NCBI GenBank assembly: GCA_001512965.1
Contig: LFRW01000035.1
Span: 136,303 to 178,013 of the forward strand
DNA from: Methanomicrobia archaeon DTU008
GTDB taxonomy: Archaea > Thermoplasmatota > Thermoplasmata > Methanomassiliicoccales > Methanomassiliicoccaceae
DNA length: 41,711 nt
Direction: 5' to 3'
In this document: piece by piece, positions 31,897 through 40,106 of the stretch
Layout: every line of letters begins with the position of its first letter
Numbering within the stretch: the first letter of the stretch is position 1
Position numbers and translations under genes: made by a program
The notes under the pieces: model-generated
Told to the model about the DNA's origin: nothing
Databases searched by the model: none
What the model saw: the letters and a program-made list of their open reading frames with translations, nothing else

Positions 31897-32397
31897 ATGG
31901 CATATGGTCCAAGATACAAGGTGAACTTCCGCCGCAGGCGGGAGGGCAGGACCGATTACCGGCAGAGACAGCGGTTGCTCCGCGCCCGCGTCCCGCGGGC
32001 CGTGGTGCGCCTGTCCCTGCGCAACGCCAGAGTTCAATTCATAGATTTCGACTTCGCCGGCGACAAAGTACTGGCCCAGGCGAGCTCCAAGGAGCTGACC
32101 AAGCTAGGCTGGACCGCCGCGACTGGAAACATTCCGGCATCCTATCTCACCGGCTATCTGGCCGGCAAGAGGGCTCTCGCCAACGGCGTGGAGCAGGCTG
32201 TGCTGGACATTGGCCAGAAGGTCCCTGCGAAGGGTTCCAACGTATTTGCCGCCCTCAAGGGAATGGTCGATGCTGGCGTGGACATACCGTACGGGGAGGG
32301 AGTGTTCCCTTCCGACGACAGGCTCGCTGGCAAACACATCAGCGAGGACATCGAAAAGATGATCGAAGAAGTGAAGAGCCGCATGGAGGCTGATTAA
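31897..32397 (+). CDS. rpl18: Large ribosomal subunit protein uL18
   Basis: The 166-residue protein begins [21 protein letters not shown] and contains [21 protein letters not shown] and [20 protein letters not shown]-like blocks (here ALKGMVDAG...). L18 binds 5S rRNA. GAGGGACAGTGAT precedes the ATG. Confidence 0.96.
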   Translation: MAYGPRYKVNFRRRREGRTDYRQRQRLLRARVPRAVVRLSLRNARVQFIDFDFAGDKVLAQASSKELTKLGWTAATGNIPASYLTGYLAGKRALANGVEQAVLDIGQKVPAKGSNVFAALKGMVDAGVDIPYGEGVFPSDDRLAGKHISEDIEKMIEEVKSRMEAD

Positions 32398-32399
32398 GG

Positions 32400-33092
32400 A
32401 TGGCCGACTGGATACCAAAGACCAAGCTGGGCAAGATGGTCCTGAACGGTGAGATAACCACCATGAGCCAGGCCCTTGCCACCAAGCTCCCCCTGAGGGA
32501 GCCCGAGATCGTCGACATCCTCCTCCCTGAGCTCAAGGACGAGGTCCTCGACCTCAACATGGTCCAGCGCATGACCGACTCTGGAAGGAGGGTCAGGTTC
32601 GCCGTGACCTGCGCCGTCGGCAATGGGGACGGGTTCATCGGACTAGGCAGGGCCAAGGGAAAGGAGGTCGGGCCGACCATCAGGAAGGCGATCGACAACG
32701 CCAAGCTCAACATGATCGAGATCAAGAGGGGCTGCGGCTCTTGGGAGTGCGGTTGCGGCACCGCCCACTCGCTTCCCATGACCGTGGTCGGCAAGTGCGG
32801 CTCCGTCGAGGTGACGCTCAGGTCGGCGCCCAGAGGTGTCGGGCTCGCCGTCGGCGATGTGCCCAAGAGCATCCTCGGCCTGGCCGGGATAAAGGACAGC
32901 TGGGGCTTCGCCCGTGGGCACACCAAGACCACGGTCAACTATACTCTCGCCACCTTCGATGCTCTGAAGCGGACCGCTGAGATCAGGATCTCCGAGGAGC
33001 AGGAAAAGCGTCTCAAGATCGTCAGTGGCCCCACTCAGATCAACCTCACTGGCTCGGACTTCTCTGAGGAAGCCGAGGAGAAGGAAGCGTGA
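32400..33092 (+). CDS. rps5: Small ribosomal subunit protein uS5
   Basis: The 230-residue protein has the S5 RNA-binding region [20 protein letters not shown] and [20 protein letters not shown], followed by [23 protein letters not shown]. It contributes to decoding accuracy. It lies 2 bp after the L18 stop. Confidence 0.96.
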   Translation: MADWIPKTKLGKMVLNGEITTMSQALATKLPLREPEIVDILLPELKDEVLDLNMVQRMTDSGRRVRFAVTCAVGNGDGFIGLGRAKGKEVGPTIRKAIDNAKLNMIEIKRGCGSWECGCGTAHSLPMTVVGKCGSVEVTLRSAPRGVGLAVGDVPKSILGLAGIKDSWGFARGHTKTTVNYTLATFDALKRTAEIRISEEQEKRLKIVSGPTQINLTGSDFSEEAEEKEA

Positions 33093-33097
33093 TTGAA

Positions 33098-33562
33098 ATG
33101 GCATTTGCTGTCATCAGAGTGCGCGGACATATAAACATCAAGAAGGACATCGAGGACACCATGACCTTCCTCCGCCTCAACAGGGTGAACCATTGCGTGG
33201 TGATCCCCCAGAACGACGTCAACAAGGGGATGCTCCAGAAGGCGAAGGACTTCATCACCTGGGGCGAGGTTTCGGATGAGATGTTGGCCAAGATGATCCG
33301 CAGCCGCGGCCGGCTCTCGGGGGACAAGGAGATCGACGACGCCTACATCGCCGAGAACACCCCTTACGAGAGCGTGGAAGCGTTCGCGAAGAGCGTCGCT
33401 GCTGACGAGGTCAAGTACTCCGACCTCAAGGACGTGAAGCCTGTGTTCAGGCTGCACCCTCCCAGGCAGGGCTATGAGGGCGTGAAGAGGACCTTCACGA
33501 CCGGTGGCGCCCTGGGATATCGTGGCGAGAAGATTAATGCCCTCATCGAGAGGATGCTGTGA
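33098..33562 (+). CDS. rpl30: Large ribosomal subunit protein uL30
   Basis: The 154-residue archaeal-type L30 begins MAFAVIRVRGHINIKKDIEDT and contains LRLNRVNHCVVIPQN and HPPRQGYEGVKRTFTTGGALGYRG. I chose ATG 33098. A GTG at 33089 overlapping the S5 stop would add three residues and could instead be the coupled start. Confidence 0.95.
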   Translation: MAFAVIRVRGHINIKKDIEDTMTFLRLNRVNHCVVIPQNDVNKGMLQKAKDFITWGEVSDEMLAKMIRSRGRLSGDKEIDDAYIAENTPYESVEAFAKSVAADEVKYSDLKDVKPVFRLHPPRQGYEGVKRTFTTGGALGYRGEKINALIERML

Positions 33563-33571
33563 GGTATCAAG

Positions 33572-33997
33572 ATGCCTAGCAGAACCAACAAGTTCAGGGG
33601 TCGAAGGACCCACGGAAGGGGCAAGAAGGCGGGTCGTGGAGCCGGTATAAGGGGCGGACACGGCAATGCCGGTCTGCACAAGCACAAGACAATCTCCGTG
33701 CTCAAGTATGACCCCAAACACTTCGGTAGATACGGGTTCAAGCGCCCCCAGAAGATGGTTTCGGCCAAGATCACCCTGAACGTCGGAGACCTGGAGCAGA
33801 GGCTCGAAGAGTTCTTGAAACAGGGATTCGCCGTGAAAGAGGATGATAAGGTAAAAGTAAACCTGACCAATATGGGCGTCGACAAACTCCTTGGATTCGG
33901 CAAGATCTCCAACTCCTATGAAGTGGTCGTCGCCGAGTACTCGGCGAAGGCCTTGGAGAAGCTGGAGGCGGCCGGAGGATCCATACAACAGCCGTGA
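33572..33997 (+). CDS. rpl15: Large ribosomal subunit protein uL15
   Basis: The 141-residue protein starts SRTNKFRGRRTHGRGKKAGRG, the typical Gly/Arg-rich N-terminus, then FGRYGFKRPQKM and VDKLLGFGKISNSYEVV. It precedes secY, the normal order in archaea and bacteria. GAGGTATCAAG stands before the ATG. Confidence 0.96.
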   Translation: MPSRTNKFRGRRTHGRGKKAGRGAGIRGGHGNAGLHKHKTISVLKYDPKHFGRYGFKRPQKMVSAKITLNVGDLEQRLEEFLKQGFAVKEDDKVKVNLTNMGVDKLLGFGKISNSYEVVVAEYSAKALEKLEAAGGSIQQP

Positions 33998-34018
33998 TAG
34001 AAGTTCAGGGATGAACAT

Positions 34019-35599
34019 ATGGCCGAACAGAAGAGCATGCTGTACAGGTTGAAGCCCCTCACGGATAGGCTTCCCACGGTCCAGCGTCCGGAGGGCCACG
34101 TGCACTTCCGGACCAAGATCATGTGGGTTATCCTGATGTTGGTCTTCTACTTCATAATGACGAACGTCTTCATCTATGGGCTTGACACCGAGGGAAGCCT
34201 TGACCTGTTCGCTCAATACAGGGCGATCCTGGCGGGCGCGCAAGGTTCGCTGATGCACTTGGGTATTGGCCCGATAGTGACGGCCTCGATCATCATGCAG
34301 CTCTTCGTTGGGGCCAAGATCATCCGTCTGGACCTCACCAACGACGAGGACAAGGCGATGTACCAGGGCGCCCAGAAGTTCCTGGTCCTCGTCATGATCC
34401 TCGTCGAATCGATTCCCCAGGTGTTCGGATACCTGGTGCCATCCAACACCTTCATAGCCGGCCTCAACAACGTGGTCGGCACAGGCGGCCTCATAGACGG
34501 CCAGGGCCTTGCGCAGATCATCATCATAGCGCAGCTGTTCATAGGCTCATATCTCGTGTTCCTCATGGACGAGGTCGTATCAAAATGGGGCATCGGGAGC
34601 GGTATATCGCTCTTCATCGCGGCCGGGGTGTCACAGGCCATCTTCACCGGTACGGCGAACTGGGTGCCTGCGATGCCTAACGAGGAGGTCAGCCTGAGCA
34701 ATCCGCCTTCGGGCACCATCCCCAAGACGATATACTTCCTTACCAACATGTCCGCGAGCGATCTCGCAGGAGGAGGCTACGAGTCGATACTCCTATCGCC
34801 TCCCAACCCCATGATCGCTCTCATAGGGACGATAGTCATCTTCATGTTCGTCGCCTACATCGAGTCGACCAGGATCGAACTCCCCTTGGCGCACGGTGGC
34901 GCTAGGGGTGCTCGCGGCAGGTACCCGATCAAGCTGCTGTATGCGTCAAACATCCCGGTCATCCTCATGGCCGCCCTGTTGGCCAACGTCAGCATGTTCA
35001 CCCTGCTGCTGTGGAACCCTGACAGCGTGCTGTCACAAATACCACTCATCGGCCACAACAGCGCATTGGGATACTTCGAACCCGGAGAGACGAATCCAGC
35101 CGGAGGTCTGGCCTGGTATCTGTCAGCTCCCCGGGGCCTTGCGGATTGGCTGCTCCCCATGCTGAATCCGGAGGCGTACTCGGCGCAGGTGTATGGCCAT
35201 AGTTCGCTTCAGATACTCATACGAGTGCTGACGTACTTCGGCGTCATGGTGGTAGGCTCCATCATATTCGCAAAGTTCTGGATCATGACCACCAATATGG
35301 GGCCCGAAGCCGTCGCCAGGAAGATCGAGAGCTCTGGCCTCCAAATACCCGGGTTCAGGCGCGACCCCCGTGTCCTGAAGCGCGTGCTTGAGAGGTACAT
35401 CCCCGTCGTCACGGTGATATCCGGTGCGCTGGTCGGTGCACTCGCCGCCGGCGCCGATCTCATCGGTACGGTCGGTAACGCATCTGGTACCGGTGTGCTG
35501 CTGGCAGTGGGAATCCTGATCCAGTTCTATGAGGCGCTGGGTCGAGAGCAGATGATGGAGATGCACCCCATGCTCAGGGGATTCTTCGGAGGTGAGTGA
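34019..35599 (+). CDS. secY: Protein translocase subunit SecY (Sec61 alpha)
   Basis: The 526-residue, ten-helix membrane protein forms the protein-conducting channel. It has the N-terminal LKPLTDRLPTVQRPEGHVHFRTK and the plug region GSLDLFAQYRAILAGAQGSLMHLGIGPIV. The cytoplasmic loop IESTRIELPLAHGGARGARGRYPIKLLYASNIPVIL and a second loop around EAVARKIESSGLQIPGFRRD are ribosome-binding loops. GGAGGTGA inside its 3' end serves the next gene. Adenylate kinase, which follows secY in many archaea, is absent here. Confidence 0.97.
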   Translation: MAEQKSMLYRLKPLTDRLPTVQRPEGHVHFRTKIMWVILMLVFYFIMTNVFIYGLDTEGSLDLFAQYRAILAGAQGSLMHLGIGPIVTASIIMQLFVGAKIIRLDLTNDEDKAMYQGAQKFLVLVMILVESIPQVFGYLVPSNTFIAGLNNVVGTGGLIDGQGLAQIIIIAQLFIGSYLVFLMDEVVSKWGIGSGISLFIAAGVSQAIFTGTANWVPAMPNEEVSLSNPPSGTIPKTIYFLTNMSASDLAGGGYESILLSPPNPMIALIGTIVIFMFVAYIESTRIELPLAHGGARGARGRYPIKLLYASNIPVILMAALLANVSMFTLLLWNPDSVLSQIPLIGHNSALGYFEPGETNPAGGLAWYLSAPRGLADWLLPMLNPEAYSAQVYGHSSLQILIRVLTYFGVMVVGSIIFAKFWIMTTNMGPEAVARKIESSGLQIPGFRRDPRVLKRVLERYIPVVTVISGALVGALAAGADLIGTVGNASGTGVLLAVGILIQFYEALGREQMMEMHPMLRGFFGGE

Positions 35600-35601
35600 T
35601 A

Positions 35602-36273
35602 ATGACGACCAGTTCGGCGCCGGTGCCCCCGGCGCCCTCGGCCAAAAAACAATCCAGCACGTTCATCACCATATTCATATTCCTCTTCGCGATGTTCATC
35701 CTGTTCGACCAGGACCTGCGTTTTGGACTTGGTCAGCTGATCGGCTATGCGCTCGATCCGCTCATCGGGTTCGGAGGATCGTCTCCGGTTCTGACGCTCA
35801 TGCTGGCAGGCATAGTGATGACCGGATTGACCACTCTACTGAGGCACTTCTTCACAGACTATGTCGCCCAGGCCCAGAGCCAGACGGTGGTCAGCGCATT
35901 CAACAAGGAGCTCCGACAGGCCAGGCTGGAGAACAACCTGTACAAGATCAAGAAGCTCAGTGAACAGCAGAATCAGATCCTGCAGAAGAGCATGGAAATG
36001 TCCACCACTCAGATGAAGCTCATGCCCGTCATGATGCTGATCATCATCCCCATCTTCGCATGGGTATCGGTGTTCATCGCTGGCCTGCCGCCAGGAACAG
36101 CCATCGTGAACGTGCCTTGGGCGGAGGCGGTGGACCTCAACGCATCCACGGTCCTGCCGCACTGGATCCTGCTGTACTCTCTCATCAGCATACCCTTCGC
36201 CCAGCTGCTCAACCGGACCCTCCGGTACTACAGCTTCAGGAAGAAGTTGCAGGAGCTTGAGGCAGGGGCATGA
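35602..36273 (+). CDS. DUF106 membrane protein (EMC3/TMCO1-like, Oxa1 superfamily)
   Basis: The protein has 223 residues. Transmembrane segments lie at about 21-37, 63-82, 139-160 and 186-203, with a coiled-coil stretch (about 88-135, rich in Gln/Lys/Glu) between the second and third. This is the archaeal DUF106 pattern, related to YidC/Oxa1/EMC3 insertases. Its place directly after secY supports a role in membrane-protein insertion. I chose ATG 35602, six bases after GGAGGTGA. It overlaps cmk by 4 bp. Confidence 0.9.
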   Translation: MTTSSAPVPPAPSAKKQSSTFITIFIFLFAMFILFDQDLRFGLGQLIGYALDPLIGFGGSSPVLTLMLAGIVMTGLTTLLRHFFTDYVAQAQSQTVVSAFNKELRQARLENNLYKIKKLSEQQNQILQKSMEMSTTQMKLMPVMMLIIIPIFAWVSVFIAGLPPGTAIVNVPWAEAVDLNASTVLPHWILLYSLISIPFAQLLNRTLRYYSFRKKLQELEAGA

Positions 36274-36815
36274 GGATCACCATATCGGGTCCTCCGGGTT
36301 CCGGCAAGACCACGGTCTGCCGCATCCTAGGGGAGCGCCTGGGCCTCGATGTCGTGGTCTCAGGACACATCTTCAGGCAGATGGCGAAGGAGCGCGACAT
36401 GACGCTCCCGGAATTCGGGCACATGTGCGAGATCGATCCACAGGTGGACATCGAACTGGACCGAAGGATGGTCGAAATCGCTAGCCGAAGCGAGAACCTC
36501 TGCCTGGAAGGCCGCCTGGCCGCCCATATGCTTACCCGCCATGGCATAGCGGCGCTACGCGTGCTCATGACCGCGGACATAGTCGAGCGATCAAGGAGGG
36601 TGGCGGAGCGCGAGGGAGGCTCCCCCGAACAGAGAAGGGCCGAGATCGAGGAACGAGAAGCCTGCGAGGCCAAGCGCTACCTGACCTACTATGATATCGA
36701 TATCAGGGACAGGAGCATCTATGATCTGATAATCGACACCACTGACATTTCCGCGGAAGAGGTGGCCGAGATCATCATCAGGGAGGCAAAGAAGCATGGC
36801 GGAAATGCTCGTTAG
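36270..36815 (+). CDS. cmk: Cytidylate kinase (archaeal type)
   Basis: The 181-residue P-loop kinase has GPPGSGKTT at 7-15 and phosphorylates CMP or dCMP. Motifs FRQMAKERDMTLPEF and EGRLAAHM match the archaeal CMP kinase family, which is regularly found in this operon. It overlaps DUF106 by 4 bp and cbf5 by 20 bp. Confidence 0.93.
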   Translation: MRITISGPPGSGKTTVCRILGERLGLDVVVSGHIFRQMAKERDMTLPEFGHMCEIDPQVDIELDRRMVEIASRSENLCLEGRLAAHMLTRHGIAALRVLMTADIVERSRRVAEREGGSPEQRRAEIEEREACEAKRYLTYYDIDIRDRSIYDLIIDTTDISAEEVAEIIIREAKKHGGNAR

Positions 36816-37752
36816 GGACAAGAGCCCGCTGCCGTTGCAGGCAGGCAAGCGCCCGTCGGATCGCACCATGGAGGAACTGCTCGCGGCAGGCGTCATCAAC
36901 ATGGATAAGCCGATGGGTCCGACCTCCCATCAGGCGACCGCATGGGTCCGGGACATATTGAACGTAGAAAAGATCGGCCACGGTGGGACGCTGGACCCAA
37001 AGGTCTCAGGCGTTCTCCCGGTGGCGACGGGACGCGCCGTACGCGCCCTTAGCCTGACGCTCCGCGCAGACAAGGAATACATATGCCTGATGCGCCTACA
37101 TCGCGACAAGAGCGAGGAAGCGATCCGCAGGGTGATGGACACCTTCGTCGGCCGCATCTATCAGACGCCTCCGGTCCGGTCGGCGGTCAAGAGGCAGCTT
37201 CGCGTCAGGACCATACACGCCCTGGAGGTCCTCGAGATAAGCGGCCGCGACGTCCTCTTCCGTGTGGACTGTGATGCTGGCACATACATCAGGACGTTGT
37301 GCGTCGACATCGGGGACGCCCTTGCGGTGGGCGCAAGCATGGAGGACCTTCGCAGGACGCGCTCCGGCAACATGACCGAGGACGACGCGTTCACTCTCCA
37401 GGACATCAAGGACGCGTATGTCGAGTGGAAGGAGGAGGGCGATGACGCCTGGCTGCGCCGCATCGTCAAGCCGTTCGAGGTCCTGTTCGACCCGCTCCCC
37501 AAGGTGATGGTCAAGGACTCCGCGGTGGACGCGATATGTCATGGTGCTGACCTTGCCGCCGTTGGCGTGCATAAGGTCGACGCCTCGGTGGAGAAGGAAG
37601 CGATGGTCGCCCTGATGACCGCCAAGGGAGAGGCCATCGGCGTCGGCTCCGCCAAGATGACCGCCGACGAGATGGTCAGGGCGAAAGAGGGAGTGGCGGT
37701 TTCGACCGACCGGGTTTTCATGCCGGCCGGCACCTATCCCCGAATGTGGTAG
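36796..37752 (+). CDS. cbf5: tRNA/rRNA pseudouridine synthase Cbf5 (TruB family, PUA domain)
   Basis: The protein has 318 residues. The catalytic Asp67 lies in GHGGTLDPKVSGVLP, preceded by INMDKPMGPTSHQATAWV. A C-terminal PUA domain (about 235-312) ends GVAVSTDRVFMPAGTYPRMW. With Nop10, Gar1 and L7Ae it forms the H/ACA guide RNP and can modify tRNA U55. I chose ATG 36796 because GGGAGG lies 9 bp upstream; ATG 36805 is an alternative. It ends the ribosomal operon with a TAG stop, and an in-frame TGA follows four codons later. Confidence 0.95.
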   Translation: MAEMLVRDKSPLPLQAGKRPSDRTMEELLAAGVINMDKPMGPTSHQATAWVRDILNVEKIGHGGTLDPKVSGVLPVATGRAVRALSLTLRADKEYICLMRLHRDKSEEAIRRVMDTFVGRIYQTPPVRSAVKRQLRVRTIHALEVLEISGRDVLFRVDCDAGTYIRTLCVDIGDALAVGASMEDLRRTRSGNMTEDDAFTLQDIKDAYVEWKEEGDDAWLRRIVKPFEVLFDPLPKVMVKDSAVDAICHGADLAAVGVHKVDASVEKEAMVALMTAKGEAIGVGSAKMTADEMVRAKEGVAVSTDRVFMPAGTYPRMW

Positions 37753-37753
37753 C

Positions 37754-38473
37754 TCACTTCTTGAGCGACTCGTCACCGTCGTTGAACTGGATGCTGATGT
37801 GCGAACCGTCGCAGAAAGGCTTCACCTTGGACGCGCCGCAGCGGCACAGGGTGACGCGGTTCCGCGTTTCGTACTCGGAGCCGTTGGCCGAGACGATCGG
37901 TATCCTGCCCCGCACGTACAGCGGTCCGGACACCCCTCTGTGAGGATGCTGTAGAACGGCGATCTCCTTTTCAAGCGACATCTCCAGCACCTCGCCGGTC
38001 TCCTTATCCTTCACGACCAATCGTCCGGCCGGGCAGCTGTTCACCACGCCTATGGCCGCCTCTCGCTTGTCAGCCTCGTCGGAGTGCTTTACCAGCGTCC
38101 ATGCACCGGTCCTTTGCTGGCAGTGGCCTGCCCGGGCGCAGATGTCCTGTCTGTCGTACAGAACGAGGGTGGGGCCCTCGAGCACCTTGCAGCGCTCGCT
38201 GAACGGCGCGCGGTCGGCGGTCTCGTCGCCCTTGAAGCCGATCCTGACGTGCGTGCCGTTACAGTAGGGCGGCGTCTCGGTCTGTCCGCATCGGCACAAT
38301 GTATAGGTCTTCTTCTCCGGATATACACCCTTCATCTCGTATCCAGTGGAGATGCCTCCCTCCGATACGATGTCCTCCTTGACCAGGGGGACGCTGCCAC
38401 TGACGACGTAGGGCCCATCCTTCACGACGGTGATCTTCTTCGACGGCTCATTGGACTCGGCCATGGTGCTCAT
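37754..38473 (-). CDS. Iron-sulfur protein with two CDGSH domains flanking a Fer4_19-like domain
   Basis: The protein has 239 residues. The first CDGSH-type motif is C-R-C ... YCNGTH (Cys60, Cys62, Cys71, His75), with Asn72 instead of Asp. The second is complete: C-R-C ... FCDGSH (Cys210, Cys212, Cys221, His225). Between them is a third Cys-containing region (CARAGHC ... NSCPAGRL), resembling the divergent Fer4_19 domain often fused to CDGSH domains. CDGSH domains bind [2Fe-2S] through three Cys and one His. A TATA-like GTTTAACTA lies about 25 bp before the ATG. Function is unknown, probably redox or FeS handling. A second in-frame ATG is 9 bp downstream. Confidence 0.9.
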   Translation of the reverse strand: MSTMAESNEPSKKITVVKDGPYVVSGSVPLVKEDIVSEGGISTGYEMKGVYPEKKTYTLCRCGQTETPPYCNGTHVRIGFKGDETADRAPFSERCKVLEGPTLVLYDRQDICARAGHCQQRTGAWTLVKHSDEADKREAAIGVVNSCPAGRLVVKDKETGEVLEMSLEKEIAVLQHPHRGVSGPLYVRGRIPIVSANGSEYETRNRVTLCRCGASKVKPFCDGSHISIQFNDGDESLKK

Positions 38474-38583
38474 GAAATGCTCAGACGATAGTTAAACACG
38501 TTCCTGAAGGTGAACCGCATTTGCCGGGCCCCATGATTCCATTGCTACATCGATGATGGACGATAATATGTCATATCATGTCA

Positions 38584-38601
38584 TGGCGGATTTATCCGCC
38601 A
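38584..38601. promoter_or_regulatory. Inverted repeat upstream of the MFS gene
   Basis: TGGCGGAT (38584-38591) and ATCCGCCA (38594-38601) form a perfect 8-bp inverted repeat with a 2-bp centre, about 115 bp before the MFS start. It may be an operator for the transporter/methyltransferase genes. Confidence 0.35.
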
Positions 38602-38712
38602 CAGAGTTCTTGACGACCTTGCGTTCGAACATTTCCTCCGCTGAACGCATATCGCGATCATGTAATCCTCCCATGTCCCGGTCACTGCCGGGCCGCAGGA
38701 GGAGAATGAGAG

Positions 38713-40047
38713 ATGACACTCGACAGTAAAGCGAGATCTAAGGTGCTGAAATATCGATGGGCGATATTCGGCGTTCTGGCGTTCGCGTATTTCTTCGTGT
38801 ATTTCCATCGCGTATCGACAGCGGTGGTCTCGGAGGACCTGCAGGGGACCTTTGGAGTGGGGGCGGCCTCGATAGCGCTGCTGAGCTCGGCTTACTTTTA
38901 CGCCTACACGATCATGCAGCTGCCCTCTGGTCTGCTGACCGACAGCTGGGGCCCACGCAAGACGGTGAGCATATTCACCATGGTGGCGGCGGCCGGCGCG
39001 ATCCTGACCGGTATCGCCTCCAGCTTCCTTCTGGTCATCGCCGGGAGGCTGTTGATCGGCGTGGGAGTGGCCATGGTATACATCCCCATCATGAAGATCC
39101 TGGCCACCTGGTACCGCAAGAACGAGTTCGCATCCCTGTCCGGCATACTGCTGGCAGTGGGCAACATCGGCGCGCTGAGCGCCGCCGGGCCGCTGGCATT
39201 GATGTCTGGCGCGTTGGGATGGCAGCAAGTGTTCCTGGCACTGGGCGTCATCACCGTGGTGCTGGCGGTGGCGGCATGGATGATCACCCGCGACCGCCCC
39301 GTAGACATGGGGCTGCCCAGCATCCAGGAGATCGAATCGGACGAGACGGGGGAGCCGATACCGCCCGCCAAGGAGGTGGAGAAGATCCCCATGACGCAGG
39401 CGCTGAAGATGACGTTCGGCTCGGGGATGAAGTTCTGGCCTCTTGCGGTCTGGTTCTTCTTCATGTATGGTAGCATCATGGTGTACCAGGGGCTGTGGGC
39501 CGGACCGTACTACGCCGATGTCCTGGGCTGGGACAAGGCCACCTATGGCATGGTTCTCACTTTCATCGGCATCGGCATGATCATAGGCTGTCCGCTAGCA
39601 GGCATCCTCTCGGACAAGGTGCTGAAGTCCCGCCGAAAGGTGCTGATCATCGGGACGGTGGCCTACACCATCATCTGGGCGGCCATCTGGATGTCGACCG
39701 GCAGGCTGGACAGCGTGATCGGGCAGAGCGCCCTCAACTTCATGTTCGGCTTCTTCGGGGGCTTCTTCGTGGTGAGCTACGCGCAGATCAAGGAACTGTT
39801 CCCCATCAGCATAGTGGGGACCACCACGGCCGCGCTGAACATCTTCCCCTTCGCTGGAGGGGCCATCCTCCAGCAGGTGACGGGCCTCATGCTGGTGGAG
39901 CGCACCGCGGCGGGCTATGAGACCATCTGGCTGTTCATGCTGGTATGCATGATCATCGCCACCGTGGCCGGCTTCCTGTCCAAGGAGAAGGCCAGGGTCC
40001 CGGCGACCGTGCCGACGGCGGAGAAGCAGCAGGAGATGAGGGGGTAG
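38713..40047 (+). CDS. Major facilitator superfamily transporter
   Basis: The 444-residue protein shows twelve hydrophobic segments and the MFS loop motif GLLTDSWGPRKTV (about 75-87). An acidic cytoplasmic loop (EIESDETGEPIPPAKEVEKIP) separates the two halves near residues 210-232. GGAGGAGAATGAG stands before the ATG. The methyltransferase gene follows 60 bp downstream, so the transporter may import its methylated substrate, but this is inference. It ends in TAG, with an in-frame TGA three codons later. Confidence 0.9.
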   Translation: MTLDSKARSKVLKYRWAIFGVLAFAYFFVYFHRVSTAVVSEDLQGTFGVGAASIALLSSAYFYAYTIMQLPSGLLTDSWGPRKTVSIFTMVAAAGAILTGIASSFLLVIAGRLLIGVGVAMVYIPIMKILATWYRKNEFASLSGILLAVGNIGALSAAGPLALMSGALGWQQVFLALGVITVVLAVAAWMITRDRPVDMGLPSIQEIESDETGEPIPPAKEVEKIPMTQALKMTFGSGMKFWPLAVWFFFMYGSIMVYQGLWAGPYYADVLGWDKATYGMVLTFIGIGMIIGCPLAGILSDKVLKSRRKVLIIGTVAYTIIWAAIWMSTGRLDSVIGQSALNFMFGFFGGFFVVSYAQIKELFPISIVGTTTAALNIFPFAGGAILQQVTGLMLVERTAAGYETIWLFMLVCMIIATVAGFLSKEKARVPATVPTAEKQQEMRG

Positions 40048-40063
40048 GCGAACTGAACGAACG

Positions 40064-40083
40064 GAGGGGGCGTACGCCCCCTC
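40064..40083. repeat. Perfect 20-bp palindrome between the MFS and methyltransferase genes
   Basis: GAGGGGGCGTACGCCCCCTC reads the same on both strands. It lies between the MFS stop (40047) and the methyltransferase ribosome-binding site (GGAGGAG at 40095-40100). It could be an RNA hairpin that tunes expression of the downstream gene or a protein-binding site. It has no T-run, so a simple terminator is less likely. Confidence 0.6.
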
Positions 40084-40106
40084 ACACATGGATGGAGGAG
40101 AACAAA

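Noticed and set aside
33035-34258. Long minus-strand reading frame (about 407 codons) opposite L30, L15 and secY
   Set aside because: It lies antisense to three certain genes and has no recognisable domain.
39945-40106. Upstream extension of the methyltransferase gene
   Set aside because: The extra residues overlap the MFS gene in another frame and look non-coding. A strong GGAGGAG supports ATG 40107.
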